Notes: a model not told the origin generated them from the sequence alone. 64,000 nucleotides of DNA from Pseudoduganella rivuli (GCF_009674485.1 NZ_WKJJ01000021.1:1-64000), one strand, 5' to 3'; positions 25,624-37,154 are shown, counted from the stretch's first letter. Numbers and translations: made by a program.

Positions 25624-26726
25624 TATTGTCCTCCGGTGCTTACCATGCGCACGCCGCCGGCGCCGGCCAGCGCGGCCTTGCCGCCGTCCAGCAGCGCCAT
25701 CCCCGCGACGGGTTCGCCGCCCTGCGTTTGCGCGATGGCGAATGTCTTGCCCTGGTCCGTGCTGCGCAACAGGCGTCCGTCCTGCGCGGCCAGCAGCAGG
25801 CTGCCGTCCGGCAGCGCCGCACCGCCGATCAGGCTGCGCTGCACCACGCGCGGCAATGGCTGCCACGTGGCGCCGTTGTCCGTGCTGCGGAAAGCGTTGC
25901 CGCCGAAGCCGTAGGCAACCAGCGCATCGCCTGCCGCCAGCACGCCGTACAGGTGGCCCTTGTAACCGGTGTCCGATACTTTCCACGTCGCGCCGCCATC
26001 GGCCGAGCGGTAGACTTTGCCGCCCTCGCCCGCCAGCATCAGCGCATTGGCGGGACCTGCGGCAATCGCGTTGTAATGCAGGCTGTCCGTATTGCCCGTG
26101 CGGGTGGCCAGCGATTCCCACGTATTGCCGCCGTCAACGGTGCGGAACAATTGCCCGTAAGCGCCGGCCACAAAGCCTTCCTGCTCATTGCGGAACCACA
26201 CGGCCAGCAGGGGGCGCGACGGGCCGAACTTCGCGGCCGCCTCGATATCGCCCAGGGCGTTTTCCGCCGCGCTCAGCGCATCGGCCGCAGGGCCGGACGT
26301 CGCGTTGCCGGCCGCGGCGCGCGCCGCTTCGGCCGCGCGCCGCGCGCCTTCCAGCATCAGTTTGTTGGCTTGCATGCCGTCGAAGCGGCGTTTCCACGTG
26401 GCGCCGCCATCGTCGGTGCTGAGGACCGCGCCATCGTGGCCCACGGCCCAGCCTTTGGCCGGTGTGACGAATTGCAGCGCCGTCAGCATCACGGACACGG
26501 GTACCTTGGCCTGTGTCCAGTTGTTGCCATTGTCATCCGAGTACACGGCAATGCCGCGCTCCCCCACTGCCACCAGCCGCTTGCCCGCCAGCGCCACGCC
26601 GGTCAGCAGCGACTTCTGTGCGCGCGCCGAGATGCGCGCGGGGGTGTCCAGCGGCTCGGCGGCCTGCGCGCACAGCGCGGCGATGGCCAGTCCGAGCGCT
26701 GCCGCCCAATATGTTGTCTTATTCAT
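25623..26726 (-). CDS. YCF48-like beta-propeller protein
   Basis: A 367-residue secreted protein with a signal peptide (MNKTTYWAAALGLAIAALC and on) and repeated propeller blades of the type YSDDNGNNW, STDDGGATWKRR, RTVDGGNTWESL, RSADGGATWKV, RSTDNGATWQPL. These are BNR/Asp-box-like repeats typical of YCF48-related proteins, which assist membrane protein assembly. An Ala-rich helical insert (about residues 115-150) interrupts the repeats. AGGAAATGAAC precedes the chosen ATG. It probably acts in the periplasm with the MMPL transporter encoded next. Confidence 0.85.
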   Translation of the reverse strand: MNKTTYWAAALGLAIAALCAQAAEPLDTPARISARAQKSLLTGVALAGKRLVAVGERGIAVYSDDNGNNWTQAKVPVSVMLTALQFVTPAKGWAVGHDGAVLSTDDGGATWKRRFDGMQANKLMLEGARRAAEAARAAAGNATSGPAADALSAAENALGDIEAAAKFGPSRPLLAVWFRNEQEGFVAGAYGQLFRTVDGGNTWESLATRTGNTDSLHYNAIAAGPANALMLAGEGGKVYRSADGGATWKVSDTGYKGHLYGVLAAGDALVAYGFGGNAFRSTDNGATWQPLPRVVQRSLIGGAALPDGSLLLAAQDGRLLRSTDQGKTFAIAQTQGGEPVAGMALLDGGKAALAGAGGVRMVSTGGQ

Positions 26727-26771
26727 GTTCATTTCCTGATAAAGCTCGCCCCTGCCGGGAACCTCAAATGC

Positions 26772-26859
26772 GTAGGGCGGTAAGCCGCAGGCTTGCCGCC
26801 AATGCCGGCGCTGCCGGGCTGCACGCATGGCGGCTTGGCGTGCCGCCAAACCGCCCTAC
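26772..26859. repeat. GTAGGGCGG palindromes, copies 3a and 3b in inverted orientation
   Basis: One copy reads rightward (26772-26800) and a second reads leftward (26829-26859), separated by 28 bases, forming a BIME-like pair. The pair lies between the DUF1329 operon terminator and the YCF48-like gene. The stems differ in sequence between the two copies while the GTAGGGCGG heads are identical. Confidence 0.78.
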
Positions 26860-26903
26860 GGATTCGCGCCCGCTGTATTCGCTTACTGCCTTGCCCATGC
26901 CCT

Positions 26904-26940
26904 AAAAAAAACGCTCCCCCCGGGACCTGAGAGGGAGCGC
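26904..26940 (-). terminator. Intrinsic terminator of the alkyl-sulfate operon
   Basis: The arms CGCTCCC (about 26912-26918) and GGGAGCG (about 26933-26939) pair around a 14-base loop. Read leftward, the stem is followed by a run of seven T (26904-26910 on the other strand). It lies about 50 bases after the DUF1329 stop codon and closes the six-gene operon. Confidence 0.85.
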
Positions 26941-26989
26941 AAAGGAGACACTGCAGTGCAGTGTTAGTGCTCGTCAGCCCGGCAATGAA

Positions 26990-28336
26990 TTAGTTACTCA
27001 TGCGGCGCAGGTTGTCCGGCGTGAAGTAGGACGGTTCCAGTTTCAGGCCGAACTTGATCGGCTTTTCCTGGTTCGACAGGCCCGTCAACAGGTAGCGGCG
27101 CGCCTGCAAGTCGTATTGCGCCTCGTACGCGAAATACGGGGTCGGTGCGTCGTAATACTGGATCGCGCCGATTTCATGCACGCGCCACAATTCGCCACGG
27201 CCGTCGTACGCGTCGGCGTGCGCCACTTGCCACGTGTCTTCATCGATGTAGAACACGCGCTTGCCGTACACGTGGCGCTTGCCGCCCTTCAAGGTCGCTT
27301 CCACCACCCACACGCGGTGCGGTTCATAGCGCACCAGGTCCTGGTTGACGTGGCCCGGACGCACGATGTCCGCGTACTTCAGGCTCTTGCTGGTGATCTT
27401 GTAGTTGTTGTACGAAACGATCATTTCCTTCTTGCCCACGAGTTTCCAGTCGTAGCGGTCCGGCGCGCCGTTGAAGCCGTCGTAATCGTCGGTGGTGCGC
27501 AAGCCATCCGCACCCTGGCCCGGCGAGTCATACGCGATGTCCGGTGCGCGCAGCACACGGCGCTGGCCCGGGTTGTACGACCATGCCAGGCGCGATTCCT
27601 TCACCTGGTCCAAAGGGTCGATCACCATGATCGCTTCGCCGGCCATGCTGGCGGGACCGGTGATGGCGCCGGTGTAGTACAGCAGGCGGTTGGCTTCCGG
27701 CTTCGGCATGGCGTGCGCGAAGGCGATGGTTTCGCTGCGCGTGACGGGAGTGAAGGCGCCGTTGGCCTGCACCGGGAATTCGGTCGAGAAGCGCTGTACG
27801 CTGCCGCCACGGTAGCGCATCACGTGGTTCCAGATCGCTTCCACGCCGGATTTCGGCTGCGGGAATGGCACCGACGACTTCTGGATGTTCTGCACACCCG
27901 AACCGCCGGACGCCAGTTCCGCCTTGCCTGCTTCAGCCTTGATGGCGTCATACATCGAGGATGGCAGCGCCGCCGTGCGGTAGCTCTTGTAGACGTTGAT
28001 CTTGTAGCTCGGATAACGCTTCAGCATTTCCATCTGGCCAGGAGCCAGCTTGTCCTTGTATTGCGCCATGTTGGCCGACGTGATGGTGTACTGCGGCTTG
28101 TCGTCGCCCAGCGGGTCGGCATAGCCGGCTTTCGGGTCGAAGCCGGCCGGCGCCTTGGTGATGCCGCCTTCCCACGACGGGATCGAGCCATCCTTGTTGC
28201 CGGCTTTTTCCGCGCCGACCGGCGTCAAGTCCTTGCCCAGGCGTTCCACGTCGGCAGGGCTCATGGCGGCTTGCGCCGCACCGGAAGTCACCGCGGCGAA
28301 CGCCACGGCTTTCAACAGCGTTTGAATCTTGCTCAT
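26990..28336 (-). CDS. DUF1329 outer-membrane-associated protein
   Basis: A 448-residue secreted protein with a signal peptide (cleavage after AAQA). It matches DUF1329 by the N-terminal LGKDLTPVGAEKAGNKDGSIP stretch, the PKPEANRLLYYTGAITGPA region and the C-terminal LTGLSNQEKPIKFGLKLE. The fold is related to LolA/LolB-type lipoprotein carriers. DUF1329 genes almost always accompany DUF1302 genes, as here, and are often found with hydrophobic-substrate catabolism. It is the last gene of the operon, 11 bases after DUF1302. The molecular function is unproven. Confidence 0.88.
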   Translation of the reverse strand: MSKIQTLLKAVAFAAVTSGAAQAAMSPADVERLGKDLTPVGAEKAGNKDGSIPSWEGGITKAPAGFDPKAGYADPLGDDKPQYTITSANMAQYKDKLAPGQMEMLKRYPSYKINVYKSYRTAALPSSMYDAIKAEAGKAELASGGSGVQNIQKSSVPFPQPKSGVEAIWNHVMRYRGGSVQRFSTEFPVQANGAFTPVTRSETIAFAHAMPKPEANRLLYYTGAITGPASMAGEAIMVIDPLDQVKESRLAWSYNPGQRRVLRAPDIAYDSPGQGADGLRTTDDYDGFNGAPDRYDWKLVGKKEMIVSYNNYKITSKSLKYADIVRPGHVNQDLVRYEPHRVWVVEATLKGGKRHVYGKRVFYIDEDTWQVAHADAYDGRGELWRVHEIGAIQYYDAPTPYFAYEAQYDLQARRYLLTGLSNQEKPIKFGLKLEPSYFTPDNLRRMSN

Positions 28337-28347
28337 GTCAGGTCTCC

Positions 28348-30282
28348 TCAGAAGTTCGCGCCAACCACCAGCGATGCATAGTCGCGGTCGTGGAATTGGT
28401 CAAATTTGGCGTGATGGTTGTAGCGGGTGTACGTAAAGTCCGCGTAGTAGCGGCTCATGTAATCGGCGCGCAGGCCAATGGCGGCGCTGCGGCGGTTTTT
28501 CAGGAACGTGTTGTCCGCCGAGATACCGTTGACGTCATGCGACAGGAACAAACGCGGCTTCAGCGTGACGCCGGCGAACGCGTTCGGGTACGTCAGTTCG
28601 GCCTGCACGCGGTAGCCCCAGGCGGACTTCGTCGCATAGCCATCCGTGCTGCAATAGCCGGCATTCGCGTTCAGGCCCGCGCACGATGGCACGCCCGTGT
28701 AATCGCCGAAACCGAACAGGAAGCCACGGCCATAGCGCGTGCTGTTGTACGCATTACCGATGCCGCTCCACTGTTGCACACCCACTTCGCCGATGATGTT
28801 CAGTGCGTCCGCTTCCAGGATTTGCGGGATTTGTTTGATGAACGACGCTTGCAACTGCGTCTTGTTCTTGCGGTCATAGCCGCCGACCTGGGCGCCATCG
28901 GCCACCGACGGGTCGCGCGTTGCTTTCGCCATCCAGCCTTGCGGGCCCAGGCCCAGCATGGAGCCGATCAACAGGTCTGGCACGTTGATTTGCACGGGAA
29001 TGTCACGGGTGTGCACCAGTTCACCGAACAGCGAGAAGCCGCCCACCGTGGTCGACGCGGATACGCCGAACGCCTTGATGTTTTCAATGTCGTAGTTCCA
29101 CGCCATGCGGCCCGCGCCAATTTTGCCCAGCACACCCAGCGACGCGGCTGCCGCCGGCGGCAACTTCGCCGCCAGTTCAGCGATCGCACCCGAGAATACG
29201 GACGGCAATTCCGACTTCGACTTCACCACCATCAGCGCAGGGATACGCGCATGGTAGTTGGTGAAGTAGACGCCGAAGTCCGTGCCCAGTTCATCCGAGA
29301 AGTAGTGCGACGACAGGCCGAACTGGCCGCTGTTCTTCGGCGTGGTTTCCGGTGCACGGCCGAGGCGGAAGTTGATCGGCGACGTCGGGGTCAGGCCGAC
29401 GGAGGCCAGCAGCGGCGCGGGCAATTTGCCCAGCAATGGCAAGCCGTTGTACTGCGTGCGGTCGTCGCCGACGGAATCGCCGAATACCACGACACCGGTC
29501 GGGCAATTCAGCGAATCGGCAATGGACCAGTACGTACCGCAACCATCGAGCACCGTGCGCTTCCACTTGAACTGGTAAAACGCTTCCACCGACAATCCAT
29601 TGCCCAGGCCCAGGTTGGCCACCAGTTGCGGCAGCGGACGCAGGATTTCCTTCACTTGCGCGCCCGGACGGCGGGCGGCCGTCAGGTCGAATGCGCCCAT
29701 CGCGTTCAGGCCCGGGATGAACAGGCTTTCACCCCAGTTCACCACTTGCTGGCCGGCCTTCACCTGCAGCGGATTGCCGCTCAGGTCGAAATTGCCGAAC
29801 ACATAGGCGTCGCCGATCGCCGCGCCGCTGAAGGTGGACAGCTTGTCGAAACCGTCGTCCGACAGGCGGGCGCCCGGCACATAGCCATTCAGGTTGCTGC
29901 CGTGCTCCACGCCCTTGTGGCTGGTCACATAGTCATACCAGGCATTGCCGCGCACGAACAGGCCGAGGTTGTCATGCTTCAGTTCCAGTTCGGCGGATGC
30001 TTTCGCCACCGACGAAATCGGGTCGTTTTTCTTGAAATTGAGGTTGCCGTCATCCTGGCCGTTGCCTGCCGTGCCACCGTGCGGCTTGGCGATCAGGTTC
30101 TTGTCGGCATTGGCCGTACGGACGCTGTGGCCCAGCGACAGGTTGAGGTTCCAGCGGCCTTCGACGCCGTTGTCCAGCGTGAAGGTATCGGCGTGCGCCG
30201 GGGTGGCCAGCGCCGCCAGTGCTACCGCGCAGGCTGCCGCCATGATGCGCGGACGCGGGCGGATATGTACTTCCTGATTCAT
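28348..30282 (-). CDS. DUF1302 outer-membrane barrel protein
   Basis: A 644-residue protein with a signal peptide (to about residue 31) and DUF1302 hallmarks: the TLDNGVEGRWNLNLSLGHSVR start, VNWGESLFIPGLNAMGAFD, and a C-terminal barrel ending YASLVVGANF with terminal Phe. It has internal Cys pairs (CGTYW...LNCP and CAGLN...GYC). The protein is probably a porin-like barrel for a hydrophobic substrate, forming a pair with DUF1329. AGGAGAGCAC precedes the ATG. It sits 42 bases after the acyl-CoA ligase gene. Confidence 0.88.
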   Translation of the reverse strand: MNQEVHIRPRPRIMAAACAVALAALATPAHADTFTLDNGVEGRWNLNLSLGHSVRTANADKNLIAKPHGGTAGNGQDDGNLNFKKNDPISSVAKASAELELKHDNLGLFVRGNAWYDYVTSHKGVEHGSNLNGYVPGARLSDDGFDKLSTFSGAAIGDAYVFGNFDLSGNPLQVKAGQQVVNWGESLFIPGLNAMGAFDLTAARRPGAQVKEILRPLPQLVANLGLGNGLSVEAFYQFKWKRTVLDGCGTYWSIADSLNCPTGVVVFGDSVGDDRTQYNGLPLLGKLPAPLLASVGLTPTSPINFRLGRAPETTPKNSGQFGLSSHYFSDELGTDFGVYFTNYHARIPALMVVKSKSELPSVFSGAIAELAAKLPPAAAASLGVLGKIGAGRMAWNYDIENIKAFGVSASTTVGGFSLFGELVHTRDIPVQINVPDLLIGSMLGLGPQGWMAKATRDPSVADGAQVGGYDRKNKTQLQASFIKQIPQILEADALNIIGEVGVQQWSGIGNAYNSTRYGRGFLFGFGDYTGVPSCAGLNANAGYCSTDGYATKSAWGYRVQAELTYPNAFAGVTLKPRLFLSHDVNGISADNTFLKNRRSAAIGLRADYMSRYYADFTYTRYNHHAKFDQFHDRDYASLVVGANF

Positions 30283-30324
30283 GTGCTCTCCTGTGGTGGT
30301 TTTTTCGTTATTTGCCGGGTTTCG

Positions 30325-31971
<1,647 letters not shown>

Positions 31972-32005
31972 GGTTGTACTCCTTGATTTTTTTAGATCTT
32001 TAAAT

Positions 32006-33460
32006 TCAGAACAGGGTTTTCAGTGCGCCGATGGCGCGGTCGAACAGGCGGCCATACGGCGGGCGGAATATGCCGAACGCGTTCCAGCGGGTTTGCAGGA
32101 ACACCGGCTTTTCCTTGGAAAACGTGCGGAAGCCGTGTTCGCCGTGGTAGCTGCCCATGCCGCTGGCGCCGACGCCGCCGAACGGCAGGTTTTCCTGCGC
32201 CACGTGCCAGACCGCGTCATTGATGGTCACGCCGCCCGCGATGGTTTCGTTGAGCACGCGCTCGCGCTCCGCGCCGGACTTGCCGAACCAGTACAGCGCC
32301 AGCGGGCGGTCGCCCTTGTTCACGTAGTCCAACGCTTCATCGAGCGTGTCGTACGGCACCACCGGCAGCAGCGGCCCGAAGATTTCTTCGCGCATGATGC
32401 TCATGCCGTCATTCACGTTCAGCACCAGCGCCGGTGGCAGCTTGCGGTGCGCACTGGTTTCCTTTTCCAGCGCCGTCAGCGGCGCCACGGTGGCGCCCAT
32501 CTGGCGCGCGTTTTCCAGCAGCCGTTCCAGCCGCTCCGCGTGGCGCTGCGATACGATGGCCGTGTAGTCGGGGTTGTCCGCCACCGTCGGATACATGGCG
32601 CACGCGGCGCGCTGCATCGCCTGCACGAATTCCGTCACGCGCTGGCGCGGCACCAGCGCATAGTCGGGCGCCACGCAGGTCTGGCCAGCGTTGAACAGCT
32701 TGCCGAACACCATGCGCGGGGCCGCCACGTCCAGGTCGCAGTCGGCGGACACGATGGCGGGCGATTTGCCGCCCAGTTCCAGGGTGACCGGCGTCAGGTT
32801 GCGCGCCGCGGCTTGCGCCACGATGCGCCCCACCTGCGTGGAACCGGTGAAGAACAGGTGGTCGAACGGCAGTTCGGAAAACGCGGCGCCCACTTCCGCG
32901 CCGCCCGTCACCACCGCCATTTCATGGGCGGCAAAGGTTTGCCCGACCAGCTCTTTCATCAGTTGCGACAGGCGCGGCGTCAGTTCGCTGGGCTTGATCA
33001 GCACCGTGTTGCCGGCCGCCAGCGCGGCGGCGGCCGGGCCTATCGCCAGGTGGAACGGGTAATTCCACGGCGCGATGATGCCCACCACGCCCAGCGGCTG
33101 GCGCAGCAGGCGGCTGGAGGCCGGCAGCATGTGCAGCGGCGTCGCCACGCGGCGTGGCTTCATCCATTTGCGCAGGTGGCGCATGTTGTGGCGGATGGCC
33201 GACATCGTGGTGAAGATTTCCGCCAGTTGCATTTCATGCGTGGAGCGGTGGCCGAAATCCGCGCTGATCGCCGCCAAGATGCGGTCCTGGTGTTGCACGG
33301 TCAGCGCCAGCAGGCGGCGCAGGCGGTCCATGCGGGTGGCGTACAGCGGCGTGCGGTCCTGGGCGCTACCGGCGCGCAAGGCGGCGAATACCGCCTCCAT
33401 TTGCGCCACGCCGGCGTGCGTGTTCCCCTCCGGGGTCGCACCGGTTTCTCTCATGTTCAT
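32006..33460 (-). CDS. Coniferyl-aldehyde-dehydrogenase-like aldehyde dehydrogenase
   Basis: A 484-residue NAD(P)-dependent aldehyde dehydrogenase. The catalytic Glu is in TLELGGKSPAIV and the catalytic Cys in FNAGQTCVAPDY. Cofactor-binding residues appear in PWNYPFHLAIGPAAAALAAGN and FTGSTQVGR. The overall sequence fits the coniferyl aldehyde dehydrogenase (CalB-like) branch, and a fatty aldehyde is the likely substrate in this operon. AAGGACCCACG precedes the ATG. The gene is nine bases after sdsA and 34 bases before the ligase gene. Confidence 0.88.
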   Translation of the reverse strand: MNMRETGATPEGNTHAGVAQMEAVFAALRAGSAQDRTPLYATRMDRLRRLLALTVQHQDRILAAISADFGHRSTHEMQLAEIFTTMSAIRHNMRHLRKWMKPRRVATPLHMLPASSRLLRQPLGVVGIIAPWNYPFHLAIGPAAAALAAGNTVLIKPSELTPRLSQLMKELVGQTFAAHEMAVVTGGAEVGAAFSELPFDHLFFTGSTQVGRIVAQAAARNLTPVTLELGGKSPAIVSADCDLDVAAPRMVFGKLFNAGQTCVAPDYALVPRQRVTEFVQAMQRAACAMYPTVADNPDYTAIVSQRHAERLERLLENARQMGATVAPLTALEKETSAHRKLPPALVLNVNDGMSIMREEIFGPLLPVVPYDTLDEALDYVNKGDRPLALYWFGKSGAERERVLNETIAGGVTINDAVWHVAQENLPFGGVGASGMGSYHGEHGFRTFSKEKPVFLQTRWNAFGIFRPPYGRLFDRAIGALKTLF

Positions 33461-33469
33461 CGTGGGTCC

Positions 33470-35434
33470 TTAAGGGGTGACGATCGGGAATTGCGCCTCG
33501 AACTGATCCAGCTTGCCGAACAGCGCGCCCAGCGCCTGCGGATCGCCCGACAATGTCAGTTCGCCGCCCTGCACCAGTTGCGGCATCGTCGCTTGCTTCA
33601 ACAGCAGCTTGAGCAAGGCCGCCTGCGTGACTTCCAGCGTCGCATTCGGCTGCTTCAATTCGCGGTCGCGGGTGTTGTGCAGCACGGAGTTCGACAATTC
33701 CAGCGCATAGCGTTCGCCGGTATCCGTGAAGCGCACGTTGATGCCCAGCGCCAGGCCGTCGGCCTTTTCATGGTTCAGGCGCACGGCCAGGTAATCGAAC
33801 AGCATTTCCATCGGCATGGCGCGCACCAGGTCGGCGCCGTGGGTGCTCAGCGCGAATTTCTTGTCCACGCCGGCGCGCAATTCCTGCGCGGCGCTCAGGT
33901 ATTCGTTGCGCCACACGCCCGATTCCGCCTGGTAGCCCAGCTGTTCCAGCGCCGCCGCCTGCTGCTCGCGCGCCGCCTTGTTGTCCGGCTGCGCAAACAC
34001 CAGGTGGTTGCCGATTTCCACCGCCCAGCGGTAGTCGCCTTTGGCGTGTGCTTCCTTCATTTTCGCCAGCACGGCATTGGCGCCGCCCATGGCCGCCACG
34101 TACTGCCTGGCGCTGTCGACGCGCGGCAGCGGATTCAGCGTGGCCGGGTTGCCATCATAGAAGCCCAGGTAAAAGTTGTAGACGCCGCGCAGGTTGTGGC
34201 TCAGCGTGCCGTAATAGCCGTGCGTGGAAAAATCGTTGCGCAGCGCCTTCGGGTAATACGTGACATTGGCCAGGTCTTCCATCGTGACGCCGCTGTTGGC
34301 CAGGCGCAGCGCCTCATCGTGGATATAGCGGTACATGTCGCGCTGGTTGGTGATACGGCCCCGCACGCGCTCCTTGCCCCATACCGGCCAGTTATGGCTG
34401 GTGAAGCCCACTTCCGCATCCGGGTACGCATCCAGCAACTGATTGATGTACTTGGACCAGCCCAATGCATCGCGCACTTTCGCGCCGCGCAGCGTATAAA
34501 TGTTGTGCATCGTGTTGTTGAGCACTTCGGCAAAGCACAGCGCCTTCATGTCCGGCAGGTAGAACATGAATTCCGATGGCGCTTCCGAACCGTTCGCCAT
34601 CTGGAACACCATGCGCACGCCGTCGAGCGTCAATTGCTGGCCGGTCTTCGAGACGATTTCATTCGGCGCCACCATGCCGATATTGCCCTTGGAACCCGTC
34701 TTGCCCAGGCCCGTGCCCACGGCGCCCTGCGCGCCCCATGGCAGGAACATGCCGAACTGGTATTGCGCGCGGCGCGACATGGCATTGCCGGCCAAAACGT
34801 TTTCCGCCACGGCCGATTCCATGAAGCCTTCCGGCGCCACCACGCGCACCTTGCCGGACTTGATGTCCGCCTCATCGACGATGCCACGGATGCCGCCGAA
34901 GTGGTCGACGTGGCCGTGCGTGAAGATCACGGCGGTGATGGGACGCTTGCCCAGCTGTTGCTGCACGAAGTCCATCGTGGCGCGCGCCACTTCGGCCGAC
35001 GTCAGCGGATCGACAACGATCCAGCCTTCCTTACCGGCGATGATGGACATATTGGAAATGTCGTAGCCGCGCACCTGGTACAGGCCATCCATCACCTTGA
35101 ACAGGCCATGCTGGTTGTTCAGCTTTTCCTGGCGCCACAGGCTGGGATTGACGGAATCCGGCGCATCGCCCTTGATGAAATCGAACCGCGCGCCATCCCA
35201 CGCGGTGCCGCCCGTCGCGGCCTTGATCAGGCGGTCCGGCAACGTTGCGATCAGGCCGCGCTGCGCATCCTGGAAATCCTGCTGGTCGGCCAGCGGCAGC
35301 GCCGCGCCGAACGCTTTATTGGCTTGCGCCGTGTGGCTGCTGGCCGGCTGCGGTGCGTTGGCTGCCTGCACATTGGCCGACATCAGGGCGACCGCCATCG
35401 CCAGCGCGCCGCGCCGGTACGAAATCTTGCTCAT
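33470..35434 (-). CDS. sdsA: Periplasmic alkyl sulfatase (SdsA/BDS1 type)
   Basis: A 654-residue zinc hydrolase with a signal peptide (cleavage near NVQA, residue 24), so it acts in the periplasm. The metallo-beta-lactamase motif is FTHGHVDHFGG, with His173, His175, Asp177 and His178. Further ligands lie in VLNNTMHNIYTLRG and TSHNWPVWG. The last 130 residues form the SCP2-like domain typical of SdsA1, which binds the alkyl chain. It would cleave alkyl sulfates such as dodecyl sulfate to alcohol and sulfate. The gene is ten bases after the GMC gene. Confidence 0.92.
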   Translation of the reverse strand: MSKISYRRGALAMAVALMSANVQAANAPQPASSHTAQANKAFGAALPLADQQDFQDAQRGLIATLPDRLIKAATGGTAWDGARFDFIKGDAPDSVNPSLWRQEKLNNQHGLFKVMDGLYQVRGYDISNMSIIAGKEGWIVVDPLTSAEVARATMDFVQQQLGKRPITAVIFTHGHVDHFGGIRGIVDEADIKSGKVRVVAPEGFMESAVAENVLAGNAMSRRAQYQFGMFLPWGAQGAVGTGLGKTGSKGNIGMVAPNEIVSKTGQQLTLDGVRMVFQMANGSEAPSEFMFYLPDMKALCFAEVLNNTMHNIYTLRGAKVRDALGWSKYINQLLDAYPDAEVGFTSHNWPVWGKERVRGRITNQRDMYRYIHDEALRLANSGVTMEDLANVTYYPKALRNDFSTHGYYGTLSHNLRGVYNFYLGFYDGNPATLNPLPRVDSARQYVAAMGGANAVLAKMKEAHAKGDYRWAVEIGNHLVFAQPDNKAAREQQAAALEQLGYQAESGVWRNEYLSAAQELRAGVDKKFALSTHGADLVRAMPMEMLFDYLAVRLNHEKADGLALGINVRFTDTGERYALELSNSVLHNTRDRELKQPNATLEVTQAALLKLLLKQATMPQLVQGGELTLSGDPQALGALFGKLDQFEAQFPIVTP

Positions 35435-35444
35435 GTAATTCTCC

Positions 35445-37079
35445 TCAGATGACGGCTGCTGCCGCCTGGTTTTCGCGGGCGTCGGCCAGCACCATCTGTG
35501 CCGCCTTCTCGCCGATCATGATGGACGGGGCATTGGTATTGCCGCCGATAAGGGTAGGCATGATGGAAGCGTCCACCACGCGCAAGCCGTCGATGCCGCG
35601 TACGCGCAGGCGCTCGTCGACCACCGCCAGCGGGTCGCTGTTCGGACCCATCTTGCAGGTGCCGACCGGGTGATACTGGGTGTCGGCGCGGTTGCGGATA
35701 TCCTGCATCAGCGCCGCGTCGTCGCCCGGCGGCACCGGATACAGCATGCCGCCACGGATGGCGTCGAACTGCGGCGATTCGAAGATACGCTGCTGCATCT
35801 TCGCGCCCTTCAGCAACAGGGCGGCGTCGCGCTCGTCGGACAGGAATGCCGGGTCGATACGGGGCGCATCGCGCACGTCGCGGCTGACCAGCCCGACCGC
35901 GCCGCGGCTGTGCGGACGGAGTACGTCGACGTGGCACGAGAAGCCGTGGCCGCGGTGGATCTTGCGGGCGTGATCGTCGACCAGCGCCAGCGCAAACACC
36001 AGTTGCAAGTCCGGCGCCGGCAAGCCCGGTTCAGATTTCATGAAGGCGCCTGCTTCCGCATAAGTCGACGTGACCGGGCCGCTGCGCTCGCGGCGCCATT
36101 CCAGCATGCCTTTCGCCATGTGGGTCACGCCGCGCACGGACAGGCCGAACGTGCGGTCGTCGCTGGGCACGTGCCAGCTCTGCACGTAATCGATATGGTC
36201 TTGCAGGTTCTTGCCCACTCCCGGCAGGTCGTGCAGCACCGGGATACCCTGCATTTCCAGTTCCGCGCGGGGACCGATACCGGACACCATCAGCAACTGC
36301 GGCGAGCCGAACGCGCCGCCCGACAGCAGCACTTCGCGGCGCGCCCGCACCTGGCGCAATTGCGCACCCGCGTAATACGCGATGCCGACCGCGCGGCGGC
36401 CTTCGAACAGGATGCGCGACGACACCGCGTGCGTGACGATGCGCAGGTTGGGACGGTGCAGGTTGGGCGTCAGGTAAGCCTTGGCGGAGCTGCAACGCTC
36501 GCCATTCTTGTGCGTCACCTGGTACAGGAACGCGCCTTCCTGCTGCGCGCCGTTGTAATCCGGCGTCAGCGGCAGGCCGCAGGCGACGGCGGCATCCAGG
36601 AACATCTGGTTGACGGGGCTGCCGTGACGGGGATAGGTGACGTTCAGTGGTCCACCCTGGCCGTGGTAGGCGTCGTGGAACTGTTCATTGTTTTCAGCGC
36701 GCTTGAAGAAGGGCAGCACTTCGTCGTACGACCAGCCTTTATTACCCAGCGCGGCCCAGTGGTCGTAATCCCAGCGGTGGCCCCGCACGTACAGCATGGC
36801 GTTGATGGAACTGCTGCCGCCCAGCGTCTTGCCGCGCGGCTGGTAGCCGATGCGGCCATTCAGGCCGGGCTGCGGTACCGTGTGATAGCAATAATTGTTG
36901 AGCGGACGTGGCAACATGGCCACCGTGCCGGCCGGCGCGTGGATAAATACGCTTTTATCCGGGCCGCCCGCTTCCAGCAGGCAGACCGTCACGGACGCGT
37001 CTTCAGACAGGCGTCCCGCCAGCGCTGCGCCGGCCGAGCCGCCCCCCACCACTACGTAGTCGAATTCCTGCAGTTCCAT
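35445..37079 (-). CDS. GMC-family FAD alcohol dehydrogenase (choline-dehydrogenase/AlkJ-like)
   Basis: A 544-residue flavoprotein. The N-terminal FDYVVVGGGSAGAALAGRLSE is the FAD-binding motif. GMC signature segments follow: PRGKTLGGSSSINAMLYVRG and LLSGGAFGSPQLLMVSGIGP. The C-terminal catalytic region has YHPVGTCKMG (His) and IMPTLIGGNTNAPSIMIGEKAA (Asn). It should oxidise the alcohol released by SdsA to the aldehyde. CCAGGAGAAC precedes the ATG at 37079. It is the first gene of the operon, 136 bases from the divergent LysR gene. Confidence 0.9.
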   Translation of the reverse strand: MELQEFDYVVVGGGSAGAALAGRLSEDASVTVCLLEAGGPDKSVFIHAPAGTVAMLPRPLNNYCYHTVPQPGLNGRIGYQPRGKTLGGSSSINAMLYVRGHRWDYDHWAALGNKGWSYDEVLPFFKRAENNEQFHDAYHGQGGPLNVTYPRHGSPVNQMFLDAAVACGLPLTPDYNGAQQEGAFLYQVTHKNGERCSSAKAYLTPNLHRPNLRIVTHAVSSRILFEGRRAVGIAYYAGAQLRQVRARREVLLSGGAFGSPQLLMVSGIGPRAELEMQGIPVLHDLPGVGKNLQDHIDYVQSWHVPSDDRTFGLSVRGVTHMAKGMLEWRRERSGPVTSTYAEAGAFMKSEPGLPAPDLQLVFALALVDDHARKIHRGHGFSCHVDVLRPHSRGAVGLVSRDVRDAPRIDPAFLSDERDAALLLKGAKMQQRIFESPQFDAIRGGMLYPVPPGDDAALMQDIRNRADTQYHPVGTCKMGPNSDPLAVVDERLRVRGIDGLRVVDASIMPTLIGGNTNAPSIMIGEKAAQMVLADARENQAAAAVI

Positions 37080-37154
37080 GTTCTCCTGGCCTTCCTGTTT
37101 TGAGGTACCGTCATGTGATTGCGGTACTTGCAGGAAAGTATAGGGAGCGTGTTT

